DNA of 64,000 bases from positions 758,305 to 822,304 of the forward strand of contig RQTK01000047.1 in NCBI GenBank assembly GCA_003991915.1. Reading direction: 5' to 3'. The notes below the pieces were generated by a model. The model did no database searches. It worked only from the letters and a program-made list of their open reading frames with translations, and was not told the DNA's origin. Positions 22,535 to 34,700 of the stretch are shown piece after piece. The position numbers and the translations under genes were made by a program. This DNA comes from Elysia chlorotica (lineage: Eukaryota; Mollusca; Gastropoda; Plakobranchidae). How positions within the stretch are numbered: position 1 is the stretch's first letter; every line of letters begins with the position of its first letter.

Positions 22535-23996
22535 ATACACTTTCTGCCCTTAAAACATTTTACTGTAAAATATTTCTTTTTATGATCTTCATCTAAGAAT
22601 GAGTCCACCAATCATGGTTGTAAAAAGAAAAATCAACCGTAAGCACAGATTTCTATTAATAGAATTCTGTGTCCGTAAGCTATTGATCTTTTTAGAAACT
22701 GTTTGAACTATCACAAAACACCGGAAATCAACTGTTCACAACCAAGAGCAGCAACTCCTTCCGAGACGTTCTTTTTCCAGTTTCCAGTTAGAACACCCGG
22801 CCCGGCACAGCTCAGCAGGTCAGGATTTCATCAATTCTATGCTTATAAATCAGCACACAAGTAAAAAAAAAGTTAAGAAAGACCAATCTTTACTGCATAA
22901 CCAGTTGCATGCTATACAGTCTGCAACTTAAAAATAAATATCGCTGCCTTTTCTACTTAATTTCAGTGGAATCTTATGTAGCTAGAGAATCTAGATCTAA
23001 ATCTAGATCTATAGAGAGGTTAATCTAGAATCTAGATTAGATCTAATCTAGATTCTAGATCTAGTGATCTGAATTGTGAAACACGGTTACAGGCATTATT
23101 AGAGAGAAGGGAATGTAGATCTAGATTCTAGATCTAGATAGACGAAGGTTAACTGGTCTGGAATTCAACTGACAAAACAGTCCATATCTCATTTTTTACA
23201 GTATGACTTCTGCATTTTATAACATCAGTGATTATGCATTTCTTGGATCTGGATGTGCATTTTGATACGGCTTATAAAAATTTGTTCGACTTATCAATCA
23301 GCATTTCCCATTAGATTCTTTCTTGGGAAATGGCTGCTTGTGGGAAACCATACATGTTAATAAGAAAATATTTTTAAGTGGGGGCACTAGATCTCGCCAA
23401 TTCTTTTGAAATCTATGTAGGGCCATATGATCTCCCTTCCAAATATAAGTGTAATCTAGATCTATTTTTAACTGGACCGTGGAAGAGGATTGAGTCAAAG
23501 GGTAGTCACGTAGTGCATGTTCAATCCTCATGAGACATTAAAGTTAACGGTACGCCAGGGATTATTTTCTTTCCCTGCATTGAAAATTGGTGAAATGCAT
23601 TGGCTTCTAATGTTAAATTTGTCTGTCTGTCTATCTCCCTCTTTCTCGCCTTCTTTATCTTCTTATTTCTCTCTCACCCTATCTGTCTTGATTTTCCTTT
23701 TATTTCTTCTTTATAATCTTATATCTCTCCTCCCTCTCCCTCACTGAACTGGCACATGTGGTAGAGTTTTGGTCTCCCAATCTGAAAATCTGCCGTTGAA
23801 ACCTACATTTTTTATCAAGTATAATGTGACTGACAGAGAGGGGTCATGATATCCAGGCACTCATGTCTCTGTGTGATGGCATGCAATAGTCTAGATTTAT
23901 TATGAAAATGAGTTTATCTGCTTTAAAAGTAACGGCTGTGCTCAAAGATTTTAAGTCTACAGTTTTGTCTATAAATATTTTTCCTCACTATCAGAC
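22535..23996. other. region upstream of the snurportin gene; CTAGAT-rich patches
   Basis: Repeated ctagat/agatct hexamers occur at 22987-23065 and 23115-23142. A possible tRNA-like box pair lies at 23750-23806 (weak). An ETS-like ACCGGAAAT sits at about 22719. A 5' untranslated exon is expected here because the start codon follows an acceptor (tttttcctcactatcag at 23978-23994), but I cannot place it. Confidence 0.4.
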
Positions 23997-24244
23997 ATGG
24001 CCACATTCGAAGAAAATGGAGTAATTGTCAGTGATGATGATTGTGAAAAACCTGAGGCAGCCACAACTTCCAAAACTTCCCCCAAAGAAGAAGAGCAAAA
24101 TGCATCAAACAACTCATCTGCAGCTAAAGCTGCACAGCAGAAGGGATCAAAAGCCCAGAAATCTAAGGGAAACAGAAAATCTGGAGGTGACCGTTCCAGT
24201 GATCAAAATGAAAGGCGCCATGAAATTTTAGAAAAACAAAAAAG
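23997..24244 (+). CDS. SNUPN: snurportin copy 1, coding exon 1 (IBB start)
   Basis: The ATG lies two bases after a good acceptor (tatcag|ac), so the preceding exon is untranslated. It encodes an acidic then Lys/Ser/Asn-rich leader and the first half of the IBB ([13 protein letters not shown]). The donor is ag|gtttgc, after the second base of an Arg codon. Confidence 0.85.
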
Positions 24245-27200
24245 GTTTGCATTAATACAATCAAACTTACTAAATGGACAAATTTTGGTAGAATTTTTTT
24301 TCTTCCTGTTTAACCAGATTTTCATTTTTCCCAATTGTCTGTGATCAAGTACATAATGCAATGTTAATAGATATATGGCAAGAGAAAGAGAGAAAATGGG
24401 TGAATCAAAGATCAATGAAAGGAAGAAGACTTGACTTCTTAAGATCTGATCGAAATCTGGATTTTAAATTTAGATCTTTGAGGAATCCAAATAGTACAGT
24501 GGTCTCTGCCTAAGAACACACCCCTCTGGAAAGTAGAAGAAATGAATTCCCATTTGAAGGAATTAAGTTCAAGGTGAAGAGGAAAAGATGAGACTGTTAG
24601 TACTTGTGATTTAGTGATCTATCATAAACAATTGCAGGTACTCCTCAGTGATAAAAATCCACTCTTAGTCTTATTTTAATTTTTATAAAGGTTTGGATAT
24701 TTGCAATATTTATACACATATTACGTACCAATTTATATATATTACTTGTCATGGACTTACGGTTTACCCTGGGGTTCAAATGTTTGTAGAATCTTTAATG
24801 TAGATGAGTAGCTTTTCTGAATTTCTTATTGCATTTTATAACTCAATCCAATATGTTTCCACAGAAACCGCTATGTGTACAACAACCATACAGAAAGTTT
24901 TTTGAATGCCATAATGAGACCCAACATGGATGCTAGGGCCGTTAAGTCAAAAATTTTCAAGAATCAGGTACTAAATTACATCTTAGTTTTCCTTTCTGAA
25001 ACTACAAATTTATTTTGCTACTCTCAACGTAACTTTTATACAAGACTTAGTCCTTCAAAATAAAAAGGGTTCTCTTTGCCAGCAAGTTGAAATATCTGCA
25101 ACTGGAGATTCATATTTGTTCAATATTTTGTATGAGTGTAAAAATAGACCTTTCATTTTCAGTTCAATGTATATTGGAATAGCTTTCATACAGTGGAAAC
25201 CTTTAAAAAGATGAAGCCTGATGTGATCATTTATAATCGCAAACATGGTGTTTGCAAGAGGATCTATACGTTATTTTCTTTTCGCTGTGGCTCTCTTATG
25301 ACTGATAATTCAAAGTTGGTTGCTTAACGTCAAATATCAGCACTTTATATGCTATATTGTGAATGGGCCCCAAGACTAATGTATGACAGGTTTATGTGCT
25401 GGCACACATGAGACCGAGTAGGTAGACCTGTACTTCTGTCTCAGTAGATCACATTATACTGATGAAATCTGGCAAATCAATTTTGACTGATTATGGCTTT
25501 CGATCCGCAGAACTCTCAGTCAGATTTTTTTGTGTGGAACTTTTGTGCTTCATGTATAACCCCTTTAGCAATTTCATTCCTCTTAAATCATGATCCAATC
25601 CCCAGCAATTAGACTTATGAGGTTATCTATGTTTCCATGTTATTTGATTTGTTTGTTCTTATGTTTATCATTCACTAGTCTGTGTTATTCTTAATGGTAA
25701 CAAGCATTTGTATATCAGAATTTGTTTGGTAGCCTGCTATATTTTTAAAATCATACCCTTTATTTTATGATTCTGTATAAATTAAGATTTAAACAAATTT
25801 CAGCTGATGATGTCTGAAAGTATGGACAACGTTCCGCCAAGCTTCGCTAAGAACTGGCTAATGATTGTCTGTCCTCTTGGATCCCGCTGTCTTGTGGTGG
25901 CAAGCAGAGTAAGTTTTAGATTTATATATGGAGTTTGTCATTAACTTATCTTCTTACTTTGGTTTTCTATAATTTCAATACATTAACTATACAGGAAGTC
26001 CGAAATTTAAGGATTTTAGTTAATTTTAAAATTCAGTTGCTTTGTCAGGTTTCAGACACCAATTTTTAGGAATGGCTCATGTACAATAGAGGAACAATCC
26101 CTTAAAATGTTGACAATCTTTTTTTGAATCTTACCTTTTTTTTTTCTTTCTGAAAACATAAGTTAGAGATCTAATTTTTTCTTTTTCTACATTTAAATGA
26201 ATACTCAGGGCTACACTGGAGCCTACACAAAGACAGGATATCACATAATCAGCCACCCATCAAATCTTCCAATGGGAAATAAAATGTTTCAAGGTAATTT
26301 TAACTCTTGTTCTTAATTCTGATAAATTAATAGGAAAAGTAATAGCTAGAAAGGATTCATACGGTAATGTCTGCTGGTGAATTTATTTTTCATCTCCATT
26401 TGGTAAAAAAAAGTCTTGAAAAAATGAAAAATGATAGTGTTTTAGACCCATTCATCACATCAAATAGATTAGAAATCATGATTACGACTTTCAAAGTATG
26501 TAGTTGTGTTTTTTCTTGTTATGGTACCCCTTACTCTTCGACAGTGTTACATTTTGAATAAAAAGCTAAGTAAGATAGACAGGAATGGGGCCTAGAGGTA
26601 TCCAAGTATATATTGAAAAAAAAAAATTACCTTATTGCTGTAATTTTATTTACACATTGTCACTATCAGGGGGGAATAGTGCAAAATAATCAACACATTA
26701 ATTCTCTTTGATCCCATGTCTCTATATTGACTCTAAATGGATAGAGAGAAATCACATTTATTTAGGGTCTGATAACAGAGATATTTGAAAATCTCCACTT
26801 CCATGACCACTAAATTGTTTTTGTTTACTTTGTTGTTTTTCATCATAAATAAAAGGGTATGGCTCTTGTGTGCTGGACTGTATCTACTGCAATGAGACTG
26901 ACACCTACTATGCATTAGATCTCATGTGCTGGGATGGACAGGCTCTTTATGATTGTGATGTAAGGTTCTATTCAAGAATAGTATTCTATGCCATAATACA
27001 TTGATGTGAAGTTTCTGTGAAAAAATGTAATCTTTTAAAATTATTATTACTGGTAGTCGTAGATGAATTTGTGTGACAATGCTATAATGATTTTTAGGGG
27101 AAAAAAAATTCAGTATAGTTGACGTCGTATATAGCAACATCTTACTTAACAAAACCTCGGCCGTAGCGAGGACTATCTTAAGGACAGTTTTTTGCCATAT

Positions 27201-29725
27201 ATAAAGCCTATAAAAGGACCTTGGGCCTAACGAAGTGATTTAACAAAAAACCTTGGACGTAGCGAAGTGCTGGGCTCGAGTAGTGGTTGTGATTTCCAGA
27301 AATTTCAGGGAATATAGATCTTTGACAAATTTGGGGCGTAGAGCAATACACATGCACAGGTCAAGTTGTGGTGTCCATTTTGTAGAGGGATCATCAACAA
27401 GCATGCTCAACATGCAAAAATTGACTGGGTGCGGATGTGTATTTGTGCGTACTGAGTGATCAGCCGATTAAGGTTTCTTGCCGCCACCCTCTTCAGTAGG
27501 TTAGCTTGCGCAAAGAGACAGAGCTAGCCAGCGCAGGTGTCTAAAAATATTTACTCAAACTCAAGGTTGACGCCAATTCTTATTCATTGAACACAGTCAC
27601 ATGTTTTTAGTTTAAAACAAAATTTTAGCTAATGGAATCACTTTGCAAAATGGGAAAGCTGTTTTAAAACTTTTAATAATTGAGAAAGACAGCACAAAAA
27701 AATTAAAACTATAAATTTAACTCCTAGAGAGTCAAATTGGTTGTGTTGATTATTATTTATAATAACGGAACCTCAGACGTAACAAAGTTTTGGAGCTGGC
27801 TCACTTATTTCGCTATATCCAAGGTCCACTATATAAAAGCAAATGATTCAGGTGGTATTACAGTACCATAGCATATTGTACAGTCGAAATTTAAATTGAT
27901 TTTACTGTGAGAAATTGTTTATGCAAAAAATTATTTCATTAGTTAAGCTCTTAAAACAAAACATTTTGAACAGATGATGGTAACCATTTCTCTGTTGATT
28001 TGTCACCAAATAAAGAGAGAAAAAATTTTGAGCCTGGTATAACAACCCATTTCGAAAGCAGTCATCTATACTAATAACTAAAATGTCATATGCCAGTGTG
28101 AAAGACAGTATTTAATTAATTTAATTTAAATTGTAATAGAAGATATTTCAAAGGAAAGTAAGATATATATTTTTATGTGTTAATTTCAGACTCAAACCAG
28201 ATTTAAGCTGTTGAATGAAAAAATTCGAGAGCATGACTTGAGCAGGCCATCACCAATGAATCCTGTAAGTAATTACAAACAGCTGCATGCCTTAAAGATT
28301 TTTTTTTCAATGCTGTCCCAAACTCTTTAAATAATGATTAGAATACAATGTTAAAAATACTAACTTTTATGTTATAGGTACAAAATCATCATTTTAATTT
28401 GAAATGTGTTAAAATTGTAACGAATAGCTGAAAAACTGTTTTATTGTTTTATTGTAAAAATGAATTCTTCTAAATATTTTTCAGTATCCACTAATTCCGC
28501 TGAAGGCTTTCACCCCAACAAAGAATGTTATTCATAGTGCTGTAACCATGGCTCCATATGTGGTAAGTTGTAAGAATTTATTTTGATCTCAAAGTTGGCA
28601 CTGTGTGAACAAATAATGGATTTGCTACACCAAAAAGGACTTATAAGAAATATCCACGAGTTGTTGACATCTAAGAAATCTAAGACATCTAGAAAAAAAA
28701 ATTACTTCTATTTTATCAAACACTTATATTGTTTCTTAATATTCTGTAATAAAATTAACTTTTATATTTTCTGAAGAGTCAATATGGGTAGATTCATTCT
28801 TGTGATTTTTGTTGTTTTAAATCCTAAATTCCTGAATTTCCTTTTAAGGAATTTTGTATGAGAGATATTTTGTTAAGTTGTATCTTGTGGCAGTGATTTT
28901 TATCATCTTAAATATCCAGAGAGCAATTTCATCAAAGAATGTATTTCTTCTTATATGGCTACTCCACATAGAATATACAAATTTACATTACAAGCATTAC
29001 TATTTCATGGACTGAATGGCATTTTATTACCTTTTTGAACTGGTCAAATCCTATAACATGTGGTGTTAAACTGTTACTTGTACTTTACACGAAAAATAGT
29101 GCAAAATTCAAAACTATTATATGTATTATAATATTGTGAATTCTTTTTTTATGTAACATCCACAGATAGATGGGCTGATTTTTTACCACAAACAGCTGCC
29201 ATACAGTCCGGGTCCCACACCTCTTATGTTGTGGATTACCCTGGATAGGCTCCCTAGCAAAATGAAGATTGAGATACCAGAGATAGGAGTTGTTTCTTCT
29301 GTCAGTTACAAAGATCCTGTTGCTTTGGCTCTTGCGTGAGTGACAATTTGGGATTAGTCCTATCTAATGAACTCAAACTAAATATGCAAACCAAGACATT
29401 AACTGATTTCTGACAAATCTGAAAGGAAAGTGGGGGGGAAAAAAGAAAATTTAAGGTATTTAATTTATACAATGCTGCCAGTATAATCTGTTTTGTACTA
29501 TTTCTGAGTTAAAAAAAAAATTATCCTTCTTTCATATTCTTTTATCTGAGTAGACATGGTGTCAGTCCAGCAATCATATCACAAGTGTATCCAGGAGCCA
29601 GCTTTGTTGGGCAACATGGCATTGGTGTTGGATCCAACCAATCTGGTCAGAATGGAGCAGGGTTTCCCCAAGGAAGACAGTTCCGCCAGACATCTTACTC
29701 AGCGCCTCCCTTTGGCAAAGGATGA
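23997..29725 (+). CDS. SNUPN: snurportin-1, copy 1 (nine coding exons, 379 residues)
   Basis: Nuclear import adaptor that binds the 2,2,7-trimethylguanosine cap of spliceosomal snRNPs and connects them to importin beta. Coding exons: 23997-24244, 24865-24967, 25804-25908, 26209-26293, 26856-26959, 28190-28264, 28485-28562, 29166-29335, 29554-29725. All junctions are GT/AG and in phase, giving 379 residues (human snurportin-1: 360). Residues 69-95 ([20 protein letters not shown]) match the core of the importin-beta-binding segment. The cap domain runs from about residue 117 to 300: [62 protein letters not shown]. Human cap-pocket residues Cys124, Arg129, Lys144 and Trp276 correspond to Cys140, Arg145, Lys160 and Trp289, but Trp107 is Ser123. 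The N-terminus is acidic, then Lys/Ser-rich. The C-terminus is Gly/Gln-rich rather than the human type. Human numbering is from memory. Confidence 0.93.
24865..24967 (+). CDS. SNUPN: snurportin copy 1, coding exon 2 (IBB end)
   Basis: 103 bp between acceptor ccacag and donor cag|gtacta. It completes the Arg codon and reads [13 protein letters not shown] and a linker ending KIFKNQ. Confidence 0.88.
25311..25525 (-). mobile_element. tRNA-derived SINE, family A, in a snurportin intron
   Basis: Intron copy sharing the ordered blocks 'ttaacgtcaaatatcagcac', 'gggccccaagacta', 'tgctggcacacatgagacc' and 'tctgtctcagtagatcacatta'. The head at the right end is degraded. Confidence 0.7.
25804..25908 (+). 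CDS. SNUPN: snurportin copy 1, coding exon 3 (cap domain start)
   Basis: 105 bp, phase 0 at both ends, acceptor tttcag and donor aga|gtaagt. It encodes [18 protein letters not shown], then [14 protein letters not shown]. The Ser after MMSE takes the place of human Trp107. It has the same length as its counterpart in copy 2 (32524-32628). Confidence 0.93.
26209..26293 (+). CDS. SNUPN: snurportin copy 1, coding exon 4
   Basis: 85 bp, acceptor actcag, donor aag|gtaatt, ending after the first base of a Gly codon. It encodes [18 protein letters not shown], including the Lys equivalent to human Lys144. Confidence 0.93.
26856..26959 (+). CDS. SNUPN: snurportin copy 1, coding exon 5
   Basis: 104 bp, acceptor ataaaag, donor gat|gtaagg. 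It encodes [19 protein letters not shown] and [15 protein letters not shown], the most conserved part of the family. Confidence 0.93.
28190..28264 (+). CDS. SNUPN: snurportin copy 1, coding exon 6
   Basis: 75 bp, phase 0, acceptor atttcag, donor cct|gtaagt. It encodes [18 protein letters not shown] followed by a Pro-rich end. Confidence 0.92.
28485..28562 (+). CDS. SNUPN: snurportin copy 1, coding exon 7
   Basis: 78 bp, phase 0, acceptor ttttcag, donor gtg|gtaagt. It encodes [19 protein letters not shown] through MAPYV. Same length as 35837-35914 in copy 2. Confidence 0.92.
29166..29335 (+). CDS. SNUPN: snurportin copy 1, coding exon 8
   Basis: 170 bp, acceptor tccacag, donor gc|gtgagt. It encodes [26 protein letters not shown] with the Trp equivalent to human Trp276, and a C-terminal segment [11 protein letters not shown]. 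Confidence 0.93.
29554..29725 (+). CDS. SNUPN: snurportin copy 1, last coding exon (or inter-domain linker)
   Basis: The acceptor gagtag restores the frame (GC+A). The exon encodes [17 protein letters not shown] followed by a Gly/Gln/Asn-rich tail with PQGRQFRQ, and stops at TGA 29723-29725. No consensus donor lies near the stop. Weak internal GT sites exist (for example tctg|gtcaga near 29645) that could skip the stop and join to 31542, so this exon may be terminal or a splice variant. Confidence 0.7.
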
Positions 29726-31541
29726 CTCCGCCTCAGATTTTAGAGTGTGGCCCTTTTATTGCTCGCAATAATCTGAGGTGGGATGCAGGAGCCACCAATC
29801 TGCATCGAAGGTTGCCTTTCTTGTTTATCCATCGCTTGATGACACATGGCAGGTTGGACTCCACACGCCCCTGTCCGCGTATAATACATTGTGTAATGAA
29901 CGTAGCCTAGTTGTCGGCGGTAAGATCTAAACCTTTCCCTATTAAACCAAAGATTTTCATGCAACTGGGATACGCAGCCGAGAAAATTGTACATTGTATT
30001 TTACTGAAGGTCTTATGAGGAGAAATTCATTTCTCACCATCATAATTTTTTTATTCAATTTTTTAAATAGATTATATTGGCTTTGTTTATAACCCTCGCG
30101 GCCATTTTCTTGGAATCAACAGAATGTTCAATGCACCAGTCAAAAATCACGGTGAAAACAAAACCGAAAGTACATGTACTGTGTAGTGTTCACTAGATCT
30201 AGTAACAAGAAATAGGGAAAAAGCAGTTTAACCAAAATGAAGCCCAAGTTGGCTATTACGTCGTTCACATGAAACAAGTACACAGATACTAAGAACTTTG
30301 TTTCTTTTTTAGAATCTAATAGAGAATTAACTTTCAAGACATTCTCAAGGCTTTGCCATATAGCACTGACAGGTTAATGATTCACAGTTTGTCTAAAGGA
30401 AAATAATCTGTTATCAAGATAATCTAGATCTCGATTTTTTACTCTAGATTCAATTACTGAACAGTTGGATGTACAAATCAGTGTTTTCTTTTACATTGAT
30501 AAGGCTCACTAACAGTTAACTGTATTTATCTTTGGCTCTCAATGACATATACCATTGTAAGAGGGTTTGTAAAAAGAAAGTCTCCTTTCATACACATACA
30601 TATCTACATGGTTAATTAAATCTAGTATTTTTTCCTACATTAAAATTAAATCTTTTAGTTTTTAAAAATAGTTTCACAATTTGTGCACCCATGAACGATA
30701 TTTAATTTGCAATTAACTAGTGGCCCTTTATTTAATTAATTTTACTAAATTCATCTATACTCCTCCAAACCTCTTTGGGCTTGGAGACATGTGATTATCT
30801 CTAGTTATAAACATCAAGACGTAATACATTTAATTTTTTTACCTTTATATCCTCGTAAAAAGCAGTGGTATTACGTCAGCGTATAAAATTTCTTTTTAGG
30901 TTTTACCGTTTAAGTTGGTCAAGGAGTCTCACACTGCGTGTGCATGTTTCCGGCGACATTTTATTACTACCAAGTTCCAAAAATTACTCTCTGTGGCAGC
31001 TGATATTACTCCAAGAGAAAATTTAGGTTGGCAGGTCTGCTGTTCTGTATAAGATCAAATTTAGATTTTTGCCTTGTGTCTATTGAATAGTTCACCTGCC
31101 AAGAGTACACCTTTTCAATTGAAAATACATATCTGGAAACTGGATTGTGCACTTTTCAGATGAAATAGGTTGGCAGCTTTGAAAACTTGTAGTGACAGAT
31201 AATTTTAGGCAAATTTAGTAATAAAGATTGTTAAAGATATGGATAATGGTTTGTAATTTCAATTGGTTTAATGGGAGGTATAATGAAGATGTTTCTTGTG
31301 CTCCTAAATAACATGCACAATACAATTTGTTAGGAAAACTTTTTCAAATAAAGTCCATGTTGCATGCTCTCAAAATGTAATTGCTCATAAGAAAAAAAAA
31401 TTGAAGTACTGTTACATAAAAATGATTAAATTCTTTCCAAATTCAACTATGTATAGAATATGTATCAAAACATATCTGTAAGAAAAATGCATTACAGATT
31501 ATAACATATTTATATTTTTTATTTCTTTTTGTTTCCAACAG
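29726..31541. other. interval between the two snurportin copies
   Basis: AT-rich. It could be the 3' untranslated region of copy 1 plus the promoter of copy 2, or one intron. AATAAA-type signals occur near 31220 and 31342. A short GC-richer block with 'catgtttccggcgac' at about 30942-30957 is the only promoter-like feature I noticed. Confidence 0.4.
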
Positions 31542-31741
31542 AAATGATGATGAATTTAAATTTACAGAGTGCTGGCCAGAACCTCTTTGGAAACTATGGC
31601 ATGATGCCCCAAGGAAGATCTCACCAGAGAAATTTCAACACCAATGGAAACAACTCGAACAATTATTACCACCGAATGGGGTTTGGGAGGCGTCAACCTC
31701 AGCAGTTCTATAAAAAGCAGCAGAAGAAGAAAAAGCAACAG
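31542..31741 (+). CDS. snurportin copy 2, Q/N/G/R-rich exon
   Basis: Acceptor tttccaacag, donor cag|gtgtga. It starts with two bases of a split codon, then ATG ATG ATG (31544), so it may be internal (joined to upstream coding sequence) or may contain the start. It encodes LQSAGQNLFGNYGMMPQGRS and an Asn/Tyr/Arg/Gln-rich run ending in a Lys/Gln block, possibly a nuclear localisation signal or RNA-contact patch. Confidence 0.7.
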
Positions 31742-34700
31742 GTGTGAAATTGCTACATCACATGCCTTAAACTTATAGTATTCATGTGTCATAAAAGTAG
31801 ATCAAATGGGAGCCAAATCGGTTGGTAAAACTGCAAATTGATTGTAAACGCAAATTCTTTATTCAAATTCTGATAAGGGCCTCCTTATGGGCCTCCTGGA
31901 TGGGTAGTTATAATTATAATAGTGTTACCAGCTGAAACAGAAGTTCTGGCAGTTTTCTGTCAACTTTTGGGCTATTTGAATTGTGTTAAGGTAAAATTAG
32001 GTAACAAATAAGCTTTTCTTTCATTTACAAATTATTACTACGCCAACTCTTATCCCTGAGAGTAAAGAATAATCAATTGTGCAATGTTTTCTTTTATTTG
32101 ACAAGAGAAGTAAAAGATGTTCTCCCCATACTTTTTTTAAATTCCCAGATTGTTTTTTTTTCTCTCTCTGTATTTCAGTCTTCAGCTCAAGGAAAGAATG
32201 GCGTGAAATCGAGCAATTGGGATGAACCACATGCTGTGAGTGAACATGGTTCATCCGGAACTTTTTTTTTTATTTGTTCAGGATTTATTCTTTCTTATTT
32301 TTTTCTAAATTAGGAGAAAACCCACAGTTTATTTTATAGTTGCTATCTGCTTTCAGAAAGTTCTCTGTAACTTTAATTTACAGTGTTAGTGTTACAGTGT
32401 TTTATTAAATGTTGTCTTCTTCTCCTTCTCTTTCTTGATATTATATACTCATGTCTTATATTTTGATTTCCTTAGAAAGGACAAGAAAAAATTTAACATG
32501 CTTTAAAATCTATCCTTTTGAAGGTTATGAAATCGCAATGGATGGAGGAAAAACCAGAGGATTTTGAAGAGAACTTTCTTACCTGTATTTGTCCTTTGTC
32601 AAAAAGGAGGATTATAGTAGCGGCCAAAGTAAGTAATGGCATAGTATCTTTTTTAGAACTAAAAAGTTGTCATATTGTTAATGAGACTTAAAATGCCCCC
32701 AAGATGTTATCTTTATGAAAAAAAAATGTTAGTGATATTTAATTTGCATGTGACACTTTTGTTTAACAAATACTTTATCTTTCCCCCTTTTTTTTCTCTC
32801 TTTTTACTGCTTTCTTTTTTTTAATTTTTTGTGTAAACTTTGTTTCTTAATTTCCAATTTGGTTACCTATTTTTATTTATGGCCTTGTATGTTGAGCTTT
32901 ATAGGAGATTTCCAAAATCACAACATAGTGTGTATGGAATACTGCTAGATTTCTGTGGATAACCTTTTCTTTTGAATAATATTCAACTTTATTGACAGCA
33001 AGCAAGACCTGTCATTTATTCTGAAATCTATTGTATTCAAGGGTTCTACTTGTCTTTACAACAAGTTTGGGAAGCTAGTGGAAACATACAAATCTTCATT
33101 GCCTAATGGATCTGGAAATCCACATGGAAAAGCTAATGACGGTAAGTATGTGCTAGCCCATTGGGTTTTCATTTGAAAATTTTGTCATTTCCCACTTCAT
33201 GGTTCTTTTTATGGTAACATAATTATGAGATACTCACACAATTTGGTGTCATTCAAAGGCTTGCTCATTTTTCTTTAAATCATACTTTTTCAACGACAAT
33301 ACAAACATAAAACAAAAGGCACAATTTTGATCTGTACTGATTATGTCATGGAGTTGCTCCTCTTAGGTTGATACTTTATTGTTGTTTTATGGAGGGGGTT
33401 GAGTTGGTTTAACGTCCAACATCAGCACTATATAGACTTTATTGTTGACGGGCCCCAAGACTGACGTCTGACAATTTTATGTGCTGCCACACACAAGACC
33501 AGGCAGGGATACCATGACTCCTGTCTCAGCCGATCCCATTAAACTGACATCGACCCAACCAGTAGGAAGCAAAATTGTCAGGGCTCGAACCACTGACCGT
33601 TTGCGTCGAAAGCCAATGTACTACCCCAGGGCCACCAGGGTTTTCTGGGAGTTTATGGCACAGTAATATTTAAAAGTATTTATAGGAAAAAGAAGAAAAT
33701 CTTGTAAACTGATTTCTTTGGCAGCAGAATGCTAAGTTTTCAATACACATGTGATAGAATGCTTATTTTTTCCATCTGTAAGAAAAACAAGATCCTCAAA
33801 CCTTTGTAAAATAGGCTTTTACCATGGGTGGGCACATTTGCATTTTTTCATCAATTCCTATGTAACAGTTACAAATAAAGAAATTCTACTTTATGAAGGA
33901 AATAAGTGTCAGATCACTGGCAATAAAAAAATACAAGTACTTTAACAGCACATCTCAAGAATTTAATTGATAAAATGAATAAAGTAATGTTTTTTCCATT
34001 ATCTTCAACAAAGTGTTTAGATTCAAGAGTGAGGATTCTGAATTTTATAGGCAAAGGCATTGTGAAGTAGGTTGTCTTATACTTTCACAGCCGCACTTTT
34101 ACTTTTATTGTTATTCAAGAGCCTCAGCTACCTATTCTGTGTTGAGCTGACACAAGTGGTCCCCCAAAATTAGTTCACGCCGAGGCTTGAACCCAGCTCA
34201 GCCACAATGGTGGCCCAACTGCCTAACCATTTTGCTAACTGCTCCTCTCAATGTTCATACATGAGCAAAATTTAGAGTGCATCCACTTCTTCCATAAAAG
34301 TACGACTATAGTTTCTATTTTCTACAGAGGTGACAGTTCTGGATTGCTTGTGGTGTGGCTCTGTCCAGAAGTTTTTAGTCATTGATGTGATGCACTGGCG
34401 CTCACAACCTTTCTATGATGCTGAGGTAATGTCCCCCTAATTTCTTAAAGCTTGGGTATCTTTTAATGGGAGAAAAAAAAACGGCGAGCTCTGATTTGTA
34501 TACTGTACTAGTTTGATGTATAGACTATTATAAGGATTTGCTTGAAATACTTTTGCAGATAACATTGTCTCTTATCATGACATGAATTTGAAGGCTTTTA
34601 AATTTTTCTTTACTAACACATAGAGTGAAAAGGAAAAAATAAAGAATCGACACTTTATTTAATTTCAAGTACCATCTGTAGCAGCATTAACAGCAACCCA

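Noticed and set aside
33560..33640. Possible functional tRNA gene
   Set aside because: Box A and B are present, but they are the head of a repeated SINE and no complete cloverleaf was seen.
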